A stretch of 64,000 nucleotides of DNA, taken from the NCBI GenBank assembly GCA_964562155.1, contig CAZLRU010000002.1, positions 38,110-102,109 on the forward strand, given 5' to 3'. This stretch comes from JAGOUY01 sp964562155. Its GTDB lineage: Bacteria; Patescibacteriota; Patescibacteriia; 2-12-FULL-60-25. The notes beneath the pieces are model-generated. The model was not told where the DNA came from. It did no database searches and saw only the letters and a list, made by a program, of their open reading frames with translations. Below are positions 7,215 to 14,142 of the stretch, in pieces; position 1 is the stretch's first letter, and the number at the start of each line of letters is the position of its first letter. The position numbers and the translations under genes were made by a program.

Positions 7215-8045
7215 CTAGCGTCGCTGAGCCGCGTGCATGGCGTCGATGAGTTCGCGCCAGTGGCGGCGCGTGTCGAGGCGGACGTTGCCACGAGCGATCT
7301 CTTCCGCCACGCTCGGGTCGTCCTGAGCGAACGACGGGAACGTGTGACGAACCGCCGCGAGGATGGGGATCTTGCGGCCGTCGGGCAGCGGGAAGTGCGT
7401 CTCGTGGACGCCCGCGTTGACGCAGCACAGGATGAACGCGACACGCCCACCCCATTCCTCGACCCCCTGGATCCCCTCGGCAGTAGTCTGCGTGTTGTTG
7501 CAGACGCCTTGGAAGACGGCGACCTGACAGTTCTTGCCCGGCGCGTCATGATGCCCGCCGAATTCGAGATGGCGCTTGCCGCCGTCGGTTGCCTCCAGCG
7601 TCACCTGCTCAGGGTGGACATAGCGCACACGCTCCGAGATCAGGCGGCGACACATCGTCGCGAACCCGAACGCGGGGTGGAGCCCCACCATCGGCATACC
7701 ACAGACCACCTCAGCCTCAGTCGATTCGCGGTCGGCATCGCTGAGCGTCTCGAGGTACTGCTGGTAGAGATAGAAGACCCGGGCGGTGAACGCCCAGGTG
7801 AGCACGGGGTACTCCTCCCCCCTGCCGAAGTTGAGGTACTCGTGACCCACGAGCTGCTTGCCGGCCCCGTCCCGACCGGCGTAGCCGACGAGCGGGGTCA
7901 GGGGACTCTGCGTCTTCGGATCACGCACGCAGGCGTAGTGCGCTCCCGCCCGCCGCATCATGCGAAGCAGGAACTCGGGGGTGATTTCCTTCAACTCCAG
8001 GCCCGTCAAGTCCGCGACCAGATCTTCCAACGTCAGGTTTTTCAT
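7215..8045 (-). CDS. Orotate phosphoribosyltransferase-like protein with altered PRPP loop
   Basis: Product of 276 aa (ATG at 8045 with AAGGGAAT upstream; an ATG at 8075 is also open). The general pattern recalls orotate phosphoribosyltransferases: an N-terminal helix, VVCGMPMVGLHP at 114-124 where the family has its first nucleotide loop, and VFQGVCNNTQTTAEGI at 177-192 where the family has VEDVxTTGGS. The two acidic residues that normally bind PRPP ribose are missing (CNN instead of ED/DD), although TTAEG is kept. I infer a phosphoribosyltransferase fold that has probably lost or changed its chemistry. GC-rich codons, own promoter and terminator. Confidence 0.6.
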   Translation of the reverse strand: MKNLTLEDLVADLTGLELKEITPEFLLRMMRRAGAHYACVRDPKTQSPLTPLVGYAGRDGAGKQLVGHEYLNFGRGEEYPVLTWAFTARVFYLYQQYLETLSDADRESTEAEVVCGMPMVGLHPAFGFATMCRRLISERVRYVHPEQVTLEATDGGKRHLEFGGHHDAPGKNCQVAVFQGVCNNTQTTAEGIQGVEEWGGRVAFILCCVNAGVHETHFPLPDGRKIPILAAVRHTFPSFAQDDPSVAEEIARGNVRLDTRRHWRELIDAMHAAQRR

Positions 8046-8079
8046 CGCTCTATTCCCTTGCGCTTGATTGCGCAAAACA

Positions 8080-8107
8080 AGCCTAACACATCCGTTGTGT
8101 TAGGCAA
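8080..8107 (-). promoter_or_regulatory. Promoter of the 7215 gene within a perfect inverted repeat
   Basis: TTGCCT, 16 nt, TAGGCT. A perfect 10-bp inverted repeat (GCCTAACACA at 8081-8090, TGTGTTAGGC at 8096-8105) spans from the -10 to the -35 box. It could be an operator for this promoter, or the terminator of the GNAT gene that ends at 8122, since TTGTTTTG follows on the minus strand. Confidence 0.6.
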
Positions 8108-8121
8108 GTTACCTATTTATT

Positions 8122-8595
8122 TTACAGGTCTTTCCAAAACTCGACCGTCGCCTCATGCATCCCTAGGGACGCATATAAGGTGCGCGCTGCCATGTTTTCA
8201 GCGTCCGTATGTGTCGTCATATGATCGCAGCCTTTTTCCTTGAACCGTTTTTCTAATTTTTTGATCAACTCTTTGGCTATTCCTTGACCTCGAACAGACC
8301 CATCAACACACACCTCTTCCAAATACCCTAACTTGGAAAGAACGGAGGAAGCGCGTTCCGCTAACTGCCCCCATGCGTAGCCGACGATCATATCTCCTTG
8401 CGCCGCAATCACAAATAGATCTTTCTTCAGATCTTCTTCACTGATCGCCGTAGGTGGACGGCGACGTTCATGAAATTTTTTTGTTTGTTCAACGAACTGC
8501 TGCTCACGAGTAGCATTCAATACTTGCTGTAGTCGTTGCAACTGAGGGAGGTCTTTCTGCTCTGCTTCACGATAGTGAATCTCTTGCAACACCAT
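8122..8595 (-). CDS. GNAT-family N-acetyltransferase
   Basis: Product of 157 aa. It has the GNAT pattern: strands and helices, then EEVCVDGSVRGQGIAKELIKKL (the acetyl-CoA pyrophosphate loop R-G-Q-G-I-A at about residues 107-112), then a final helix and strand with HTDAENMAARTLYASLGMHE. These enzymes transfer an acetyl group from acetyl-CoA to amines or protein N-termini; the substrate here is unknown. It starts 4 nt after the bcp stop, so the two are one transcript. Codon use is of the housekeeping type. Confidence 0.85.
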   Translation of the reverse strand: MVLQEIHYREAEQKDLPQLQRLQQVLNATREQQFVEQTKKFHERRRPPTAISEEDLKKDLFVIAAQGDMIVGYAWGQLAERASSVLSKLGYLEEVCVDGSVRGQGIAKELIKKLEKRFKEKGCDHMTTHTDAENMAARTLYASLGMHEATVEFWKDL

Positions 8596-8599
8596 ACCC

Positions 8600-9043
8600 T
8601 TATCCGATCCGACTTCGCACGTCCTTCAAAATCTCCTCCGCATGGCTTGCGGGATCGACATCAGGATACGCATTTACGATTATTCCTTGAGGATCAATGA
8701 GATACGAGATGCGTTTGGTGAATAACATACCATCGGCTTGATACGCTTTTATGGTTTCTTTGGTCGTGTCGGCAAGAAGGAGAAATGGCAAAGAATATTT
8801 CTCCGCAAATTCCTTGTGACGTTCAGCAGTATCCGCACTCACTCCTAGTACGACGATGCCAAGTTTTTCAAACTCGCCAAATTGATCACGAATGGTACAC
8901 GCCTCCTTGGTACAACCTGGCGTGTCATCTTTTGGGTAGAAATACAGTAATACATACTTTCCCTTAAACTGTTCCAAGGAGTAGGTTTTTTGATCTTGAG
9001 CAAGCAGAGAAAAGCCGGGAGCTGGCGTATTTGATTGCAACAT
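8600..9043 (-). CDS. bcp: Thioredoxin-dependent peroxiredoxin, Bcp/PrxQ type
   Basis: Reduces hydrogen peroxide and organic peroxides in the cytoplasm. Peroxidatic Cys lies in DDTPGCTKEAC, with the resolving Cys five residues on, the Bcp/PrxQ arrangement. FSLLAQDQKTYSLEQFKGK, VLLYFYPKD and GVSADTAERHKEFAEKY are family-like. The ATG at 9043 gives 147 aa and starts at the conserved region; an upstream ATG (9100) would add a tail with no family match and overlap the divergent promoter at 9049-9077. TATGCT lies 13 nt before the ATG. It is followed directly by the GNAT gene. Confidence 0.93.
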   Translation of the reverse strand: MLQSNTPAPGFSLLAQDQKTYSLEQFKGKYVLLYFYPKDDTPGCTKEACTIRDQFGEFEKLGIVVLGVSADTAERHKEFAEKYSLPFLLLADTTKETIKAYQADGMLFTKRISYLIDPQGIIVNAYPDVDPASHAEEILKDVRSRIG

Positions 9044-9048
9044 ATGGA

Positions 9049-9077
9049 TTGACAGTAGCATAGAAAACGCGTAAGAA
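9049..9077 (+). promoter_or_regulatory. Promoter of the 9132-9809 gene
   Basis: TTGACA, 17 nt, TAAGAA. It begins 5 bp from the divergent bcp start codon. Confidence 0.65.
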
Positions 9078-9131
9078 GAAACGTCCGCACAGAGTGACAC
9101 ATCGTCACCAGGCGGATGACGGAGAGACGCG

Positions 9132-9809
9132 ATGAGTGCACAAGAACCCGATCAACCATTCAGGCCGACGGCGGAGCAGATCCGGGCGCACTGCCGAACT
9201 GCTCAGGTGCCGGCCTCATACCACTACCTCCTGGCCTTCGTGGAGGACTTCTCGCGCAAGGACCAGCAGGAACTGCTCGCCGAACCCACCGAGCACTGGG
9301 AGCTCATGCGTGAGGTGCTCAACGCCTTGCGCAACCAGTTCGGAGGCCCTGTGATCCAGGGCTACACGGCCGCCTGGCTTCAGGCGGCGCTGCTGGTGTT
9401 CGATCAAAAGGTGGCGCACCCGACCGAATCCTCGAAGAACTGGTCCTTCAACGAGCTCTTCTGCGATAACGACGACCTCCGGCGCATGCCGCTGTCGATG
9501 GAGACCATGGACACGTTCCTGTCTCCGGAGTGCGTGGGCGCGAAAGCGTTCCATGACCTGCGCGATGCGTACTGGTTTGCCCTCAGCGCCTCAACGCAGG
9601 TAGTAGAGCTGGAGGAAGACAAATCCCTCATCAACTGCCTGCTCCGTGCGAGGTTCGCCGCGAGCTGCGTGACGCTCTCGCCTCCCGGTGAGCGGTGGCA
9701 CGACCGGATTCGCTACAACGGCCTGTGTGCTCGCTACGGAATCGATCCGAACGGGAGCACCCGCTACGGTACCAACTCCCGCCCCGAGTGGGCCCCCGGC
9801 ACCGACTGA
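9132..9809 (+). CDS. Orphan soluble protein
   Basis: Product of 225 aa, unrecognised. GGAG lies before the ATG within a leader of about 50 nt from the promoter at 9049-9077. The chain is mostly helical, rich in Trp, Phe and Leu, with no signal peptide or membrane helix. Near the C-terminus is a small GSTRYGTNSRPEW region. Codons are GC-rich. It is transcribed divergently from bcp. No known domain could be assigned. Confidence 0.65.
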   Translation: MSAQEPDQPFRPTAEQIRAHCRTAQVPASYHYLLAFVEDFSRKDQQELLAEPTEHWELMREVLNALRNQFGGPVIQGYTAAWLQAALLVFDQKVAHPTESSKNWSFNELFCDNDDLRRMPLSMETMDTFLSPECVGAKAFHDLRDAYWFALSASTQVVELEEDKSLINCLLRARFAASCVTLSPPGERWHDRIRYNGLCARYGIDPNGSTRYGTNSRPEWAPGTD

Positions 9810-9875
9810 CACGACCAACTCATTCCTTCCACCACTCTTCCTTTCTTACTCTCCGCCCGACGAGATGATATCAGT

Positions 9876-10334
9876 TCACTCGCGGGCGATTTGTGTTTTA
9901 GACCACCCCACCTCACTGTATCTCTCCCCTTTTTGGATACATTCTATTGCCTGAGGAATATAGGAAACGATGTCGTTAGGTAATTGATCAATAGAAAACC
10001 AGGCGAGATCGTCGCATTTTTCCGGTTCATTGTTCACGAGCTCCCCTTCCCACGTTGTCGCTTTGAAAAAACAATGAAGCCGATGACCGTCGCTCGCGTT
10101 CACGCTCATCGTGTGCACAAGCTCCAGATCTTTCGCCGTAACCATAATCCCAACTTCTTCTTTAGCCTCACGTATCATCGCCGCTCCCAAACTCTCACCG
10201 GCGTCGACATGGCCCGCTGGTACGGAATACAATCCATCACCAAAGCCCGTGTTGCGGCGTCGTAAGAGTACTATTTTATTATTCTTCACCAAAACCAAAA
10301 AGGCTCCAGTGATCACTTTGAACCGTTCTTTCAT
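9876..10334 (-). CDS. NUDIX hydrolase
   Basis: Product of 152 aa from the ATG at 10334, which has GGAG close upstream and TATACA about 14 nt upstream; an ATG at 10367 would add an unlikely Cys/Trp head. The Nudix box is complete: GHVDAGESLGAAMIREAKEEVGI (about residues 42-64) fits GX5EX7REUXEEXGU, so magnesium-dependent cleavage of a nucleoside diphosphate linked to another group is expected. The substrate cannot be named. A second, broken NUDIX gene lies at 60534-61072. Confidence 0.9.
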   Translation of the reverse strand: MKERFKVITGAFLVLVKNNKIVLLRRRNTGFGDGLYSVPAGHVDAGESLGAAMIREAKEEVGIMVTAKDLELVHTMSVNASDGHRLHCFFKATTWEGELVNNEPEKCDDLAWFSIDQLPNDIVSYIPQAIECIQKGERYSEVGWSKTQIARE

Positions 10335-10442
10335 ATCGCTCCAGTGTATAGAGCAAAAAGAGAACATTCAAGCTTCGGCATCTAATCAAGGTCCAGGACC
10401 TTTCCTCTCAGACTCCCATGAAACATGGGACAACAATTGAGG

Positions 10443-10474
10443 AGAGAAGTTATCATGGAGAACCCATAACTTCT
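10443..10474. repeat. 10-bp perfect inverted repeat
   Basis: GAGAAGTTAT and ATAACTTCTC with a 12-nt loop, in the 156-bp gap between the NUDIX gene and the 10524 gene. No T-run follows, so its role is unclear. Two further short palindromes lie at about 10391-10421. Confidence 0.5.
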
Positions 10475-10523
10475 CAGAAGAACGTGCAAAAAAACTCGCC
10501 GCATCTTTTACGTGATAGCACGC

Positions 10524-10838
10524 TCACCTGCGACCGATCGTCGGTGGGTTCGCGTCGAGATCGAGAATGTATACGATGTCACCTCGGAGAGGGAAGTGCC
10601 CATTCTCGACCAGGTTGAACGTAGTAGATCCTGGCTTAATCTTGAGCTGTTCGGTTAGAAATCCATCGATCTGAGCGAGTCGACCCCTGGGAATGATTCT
10701 CGTCCCTCCGTACGCATGAACCATCTCATGACTCACGAACTCCTTTCTACTCGTCGGCGTACCCTTTTCTCCCTTCAGCCACGGATCACCCACGAGCAGG
10801 ATCCAGACAATGCGTCTTCTATTGTAGCGATTAAACAT
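10524..10838 (-). CDS. Small basic orphan protein
   Basis: Product of 104 aa, unrecognised. The start is well supported by GGGAGGAGGT before the ATG. The N-terminus is basic with a hydrophobic patch (RRRIVWILLVGDPWL). The centre carries HEMVHAYGG, loosely like a zinc-protease HExxH but with Met-Val in place and no further ligands visible. The C-terminus is strand-rich (GDIVYILDLDANPP). GC-rich codons relative to neighbours. Confidence 0.55.
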   Translation of the reverse strand: MFNRYNRRRIVWILLVGDPWLKGEKGTPTSRKEFVSHEMVHAYGGTRIIPRGRLAQIDGFLTEQLKIKPGSTTFNLVENGHFPLRGDIVYILDLDANPPTIGRR

Positions 10839-11048
10839 CGACCCACCTCCTCCCGAAAGCTAGCATTGACTCTCTCACTCTTTAAAGACTCGGCAATTCT
10901 TGCGGATTTAGCCCCCACTGTCAATATATATTTGATCCCTAGACTGATCACTTTATCATCTTGCACAACTCAATTCTCCCATACTCGCTTAGCTTAGCCA
11001 TCTTTACATCTTTACCTTTAAAAAAGCCTCAACAAAGCCAAATAAAAT

Positions 11049-11064
11049 TGGCTAATCTTAGCCA
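11049..11064. promoter_or_regulatory. Operator-like palindrome upstream of the 11348 gene
   Basis: TGGCTAATCTTAGCCA is a perfect 7-bp palindrome with 2-nt centre, 20 bp before the -35 box at 11084. Single half-sites CTTAGCCA lie near 10992 and AGCCAA at about 11036, so a regulator could bind more than one site. The 509-bp stretch 10839-11347 otherwise holds only this, the promoter and a roughly 230-nt leader. Confidence 0.5.
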
Positions 11065-11083
11065 TAAAATACCACATCCCCTC

Positions 11084-11112
11084 TTGACATATTCGCCTTT
11101 TTCTGGTATTAT
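11084..11112 (+). promoter_or_regulatory. Consensus promoter of the His-rich secreted protein gene
   Basis: TTGACA, 17 nt, TATTAT, the best sigma-70 match in the window. It produces a leader of about 230 nt before the ATG at 11348. Confidence 0.8.
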
Positions 11113-11347
11113 ATTCTTTCAAGGATGTAACGGCGCCTGAACCTTACAACCACCCACCAAACGAACGAGAACGAGAGCTAAAGATGCCATGAGCTGTTCG
11201 GCCTGAGATCGACTCACATAAACAAAAAAGACGTCGATATCACGCCCCGGCAGCCCATCGCACTTACGCGAAGGAACCGAACTCTCAACCCTCGCGTCAA
11301 ACCTCATAGGTAAGACGCCATTTTCACCACACCACGGAGTCTGCACC

Positions 11348-12033
11348 ATGAACCGTTTCCTCGTTTGTCTCGCCTTCGTTCTTCCCCTCCTCCTCGCCGT
11401 GGCGATCTTCGCCCCGGCGGCCCACGCCAACGGACGGCACGGCCATCACCACCGGCACGGCCGCCGCGCCGCCACCGCTCCGGCAACCCAGACGGTCGCG
11501 GTCAACGGGCAGCAGCAGGCCATGNNNNNNNNNNNNNNNNNNNNNNNNNNNNNNNNNNNNNNNNNNNNNNNNNNNNNNNNNNNNNNNNNNNNNNNNNNNN
11601 NNNNNNNNNNNNNNNNNNNNNNNNCGCCACCGCTCCGGCAACCCAGACGGTCGCGGTCAACGGGCAGCAGCAGGCCATGGTGCCTGCGCTCGGAACGACC
11701 CGCCTCCTGCGTCGCCCCGGCGAGATGCTCACCGACGTGGTCTCGCGGCTCTCTGACGTCGCCTGCAACGTCGACACGATGAACGCAATCGCGCTTGACG
11801 GACGCATCGTGCTCTGCGTCGACCGCGATGTGACGAACGAGGCCACGGCAGCGGTCGGACAGCTCATCGACCTCCGTGTCGAGCTCGAGCACCAGCCCAC
11901 GATGGGCAGCGAGACGGCGGATGCGATCACGCTCGCGATCGCGCTGGTCGACACCGTGCTCGCGGCGCGTGAGCATCACCATCACGGTGGTCACCACGGC
12001 CAGCACCGCAACCTCTTCGCCTCCCGCCGCTAG
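11348..12033 (+). CDS. Secreted His-rich orphan protein, interrupted by an N gap
   Basis: Signal peptide MNRFLVCLAFVLPLLLAVAIF ending at AHA (residues 1-27), then a His/Arg-rich head (HGHHHRHGRR). After the gap come about 110 residues with GEMLTDVVSRLSDVACNVD, two Cys (VACN, VLCV) and a His-rich end (HHHHGGHHGQH). The N gap is exactly 100 long and both flanks carry the same 55 bases (11470-11524 and 11625-11679). Collapsing this duplicate joins the two sides in one frame, so the real gene is probably intact with about 175 aa. His clusters at both ends suggest metal binding outside the membrane. GGAG precedes the start. No family recognised. Confidence 0.7.
11525..11624. other. 100-N scaffold gap with duplicated flanks
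   Basis: The 55 bases before and after the gap are identical, the sign of two contig ends that overlap but were not merged. No sequence is likely to be missing. Confidence 0.9.
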
Positions 12034-12189
12034 AACCCACCCCCTCGTCCCTTCCCCCTCAGTCGAGCACGTGCTCGATCCCACCTAGGGTCTCAGCGCA
12101 CCCGTCATCCTGACAAAGCGCACAGCGACACACTCTTCTACAGGGTGTGTTTTCGCGTTTAGGGGGAAACGGATGTAGACTTTCGCTAT

Positions 12190-12891
12190 ATGCCCTCCCT
12201 CTCCACCTCCTTCATCCTTCTGCCTACCTCCGATGGCTCTCCCATGCGGGCCTACATCGCCAAACCAGAAGGCCCAACTCCCAAACAAGGCATCATCGTC
12301 TTTCAAGAAGCCTTTGGGGTGAATACTCACATTCGTGATGTTGCTGAGCGATTCGCGCGCGAGGGGTTCTTGGCTATTGCCCCCGAGATCTATCATCGTA
12401 CGGCCCCAGCAGGATTTGAATGCGCTTATACGGACTTTGAAGCCTGTCGATCGCACTTTGATGCCGTTACCCCTCAACATGTTCAAACAGACGCAAGAGC
12501 GGCTTTTGATTGGCTCATCACTCAAGGCGTCGATGCGACGGGTGTAAGTAGCATTGGCTTTTGTTTGGGTGGTCGGGCGAGTTTTTTTGCGAATGCCGCC
12601 CTTCCCTTAAAATCCGCTGTTTGTTTTTATGGCGGCGGGATCATCGATCATCTCAATCTCGTCCCCTCTCTTCATGCTCCCACCCTGTTTTGCTGGGGTG
12701 GGCAAGATACGCATATCCCCTCAGATCAAACACGACGCATTGCGGACGAAATGAAAAAGGCTGAAAAGCCCTATACTGAAGTGACCTTTGGAGAGGCAGG
12801 GCACGCCTTCTTTTGTGATGCGCGCGGGAGTTATCATGAACGGTCAGCAAGCTTAGCATGGCCTCTCGTGTTAGCGTTTTTACAGCAATAA
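12190..12891 (+). CDS. Dienelactone hydrolase family protein
   Basis: Alpha/beta hydrolase of 233 aa. The catalytic triad is visible: nucleophile Cys in GFCLGG (about residue 122), Asp in GGQDTHIP and His in GEAGHAFF. EAFGVNTHIRD near the N-terminus is typical of this family. It hydrolyses lactones or related esters in the cytoplasm; the substrate is not shown by context. TAGACT lies 8 nt before the ATG, so the mRNA is probably leaderless. It ends at a symmetric terminator shared with the convergent cold-shock gene. Confidence 0.93.
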   Translation: MPSLSTSFILLPTSDGSPMRAYIAKPEGPTPKQGIIVFQEAFGVNTHIRDVAERFAREGFLAIAPEIYHRTAPAGFECAYTDFEACRSHFDAVTPQHVQTDARAAFDWLITQGVDATGVSSIGFCLGGRASFFANAALPLKSAVCFYGGGIIDHLNLVPSLHAPTLFCWGGQDTHIPSDQTRRIADEMKKAEKPYTEVTFGEAGHAFFCDARGSYHERSASLAWPLVLAFLQQ

Positions 12892-12918
12892 CTCATTCTC
12901 TGATCATTAACGAGATAC

Positions 12919-12946
12919 ACAAAACCCCTCCGGAGAGGGGTTTTGT
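12919..12946. terminator. Bidirectional terminator
   Basis: ACAAAACCCCT and AGGGGTTTTGT form a perfect stem between two convergent genes. Confidence 0.85.
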
Positions 12947-12961
12947 GAGGCTGTTGATCGC

Positions 12962-13186
12962 TTACGCGGCCATCATGCCTGGCTGCTCGTCGAGACGCAT
13001 GACGTTGACGGCGCGAGGACCCTTGTCAGAGTCTTCGGTGTCGAAGGACACCATGTCACCGACACGAAGTTCGTCGAACGCGACGTTCATGAGGGCGGAA
13101 GTGTGAAAAAATACGTCTTTGTCTGCTCCTTCAGGGGTGATGAAACCAAAACCCTTGTCGGTGAGGCGCTTAATAACTCCATTCAT
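12962..13186 (-). CDS. Cold-shock domain protein
   Basis: Single OB-fold RNA/DNA-binding protein of 74 aa. RNP1 is KGFGFI (residues 11-16) and RNP2 is DVFFHTS (24-30). Such proteins melt RNA secondary structure in the cytoplasm. The C-terminus has an extra MRLDEQPGMMAA tail. The leader contains a 7-bp hairpin (13209-13236), and a TATGCT/TATATT box lies about 90 nt upstream of the ATG, so unlike its neighbours this gene has a real 5' leader, as is usual for cold-shock mRNAs. Confidence 0.95.
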   Translation of the reverse strand: MNGVIKRLTDKGFGFITPEGADKDVFFHTSALMNVAFDELRVGDMVSFDTEDSDKGPRAVNVMRLDEQPGMMAA

Positions 13187-13208
13187 AGGAATGTGGGGTT
13201 AGTGAATA

Positions 13209-13236
13209 ATCCGCAAATGTAGGCCTGCGTGCGGAT
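13209..13236 (-). promoter_or_regulatory. Hairpin in the cold-shock gene leader
   Basis: ATCCGCA and TGCGGAT are perfect 7-bp arms, 22 nt upstream of the ATG. A temperature-dependent structure is possible but not shown. Confidence 0.45.
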
Positions 13237-13308
13237 GTTCAATGACACTCCACTTCGGGCTCGTTTGCTGGAAGGGAATATAGCATAAAGCCTAGAAAAA
13301 GGGAATAG

Positions 13309-13337
13309 CTGACGCAAAAGACGTTTCGTGCTACAAC
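13309..13337 (+). promoter_or_regulatory. Leaderless promoter of the flavoprotein gene
   Basis: CTGACG, 17 nt, TACAAC, then 7 nt to the ATG. Confidence 0.65.
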
Positions 13338-13344
13338 TTCCGTC

Positions 13345-14142
13345 ATGAAGATTGGGATCGTGGGAGCCGGGGCAGCAGGGTTAATGGCCGCTGCAACCAT
13401 TCTGGAAACGGATGCATCCGCAGAGGTGTTTTTAATTGAAAAGAATAATGGATTAGGCAAAAAAGTCATCATTTCCGGAGGCGGCCGCTGCAATGTGACA
13501 ACGGGGATTCGAGATATCAAGACTGTTCTCTCAAAGTACCCTCGGGGTGGCAAGTTTCTTTCTTCCGCCTTCTACCGCTTCCCTCCAGAGGCAGTTTACG
13601 ATTGGTTTGAAGCGCATGGAGTTCCTTTAAAAACCGAGGAGGATTTACGCGTCTTTCCGCAATCGAATGATGGACACGATATCGTGAACGTGTTTGAAAC
13701 CTTGTTTCATCGATCCAAGGTGAGCGTATATTTGAACGCGAGTGTATCGTGCGTCGCAAAACGTAATAACGGGTTTGAACTTACGTTCAAAGATCCTGCC
13801 CAATCTCCCCTCTTTGTCGACAAGCTCATTCTTACGACGGGCGGACAAGCGTACCGTCAGACAGGCTCAACCGGAGACGGGTATGCGTTTGCNNNNNNNN
13901 NNNNNNNNNNNNNNNNNNNNNNNNNNNNNNNNNNNNNNNNNNNNNNNNNNNNNNNNNNNNNNNNNNNNNNNNNNNNNNNNNNNNNNNNNNNNGTGGATCC
14001 AAAGACGATGCAATCCCTTATGTGTCCCGGACTCTTTTTTGCGGGAGAGCTTTTAGATATTGATGGGTATACCGGTGGATTTAATCTCCAAGCGTCTTGG
14101 GCAACAGGAAGACTCGCCGGAGAAAACGCGTGCAGCTTATAG
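13345..14142 (+). CDS. HI0933/BaiN-type FAD-dependent oxidoreductase, interrupted by an N gap
   Basis: The N-terminal FAD dinucleotide-binding motif is GIVGAGAAGLMAA, followed by NNGLGKKVIISGGGRCNVT, a hallmark of this flavoprotein family, and LILTTGGQAYRQTGSTGDGY. After the gap the conserved C-terminal piece PGLFFAGELLDIDGYTGGFNLQ is present. The family normally has about 400 aa. About 182 residues lie before and 50 after the gap, so the 100 N probably stand for roughly 500 missing bases (inferred). Leaderless start at 13345. It ends 5 bp into the convergent ABC-F gene's end. Confidence 0.9.
   Translation: MKIGIVGAGAAGLMAAATILETDASAEVFLIEKNNGLGKKVIISGGGRCNVTTGIRDIKTVLSKYPRGGKFLSSAFYRFPPEAVYDWFEAHGVPLKTEEDLRVFPQSNDGHDIVNVFETLFHRSKVSVYLNASVSCVAKRNNGFELTFKDPAQSPLFVDKLILTTGGQAYRQTGSTGDGYAFXXXXXXXXXXXXXXXXXXXXXXXXXXXXXXXXXXVDPKTMQSLMCPGLFFAGELLDIDGYTGGFNLQASWATGRLAGENACSL
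13893..13992. other. 100-N scaffold gap
   Basis: The flanks are not identical, unlike the gap at 11525, so real sequence is missing inside the flavoprotein gene. Confidence 0.85.

Noticed and set aside
8081..8105. attC-like recombination site (GCCTAAC...GTTAGGC)
   Set aside because: The ends resemble integron attC cores, but the element is only 25 bp with a 5-nt loop, lacks the inner boxes and unpaired bases, and is explained by a promoter dyad or terminator. No integrase gene is in the window.
7233..8243. 336-codon plus-strand frame
   Set aside because: Antisense to the phosphoribosyltransferase-like gene; it also runs across that gene's promoter dyad and into the GNAT gene.
10775..10966. 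63-codon minus-strand frame overlapping the start of the 10524 gene
   Set aside because: No ribosome site, and the overlapping 10524 gene has a strong one.
11119..11307. Minus-strand frame within the leader of the 11348 gene
   Set aside because: The end (VFFVYVSRSQAEQLMASLALV) looks protein-like, but no ribosome site or promoter is visible and it opposes the best promoter in the window. Kept as a doubtful case.
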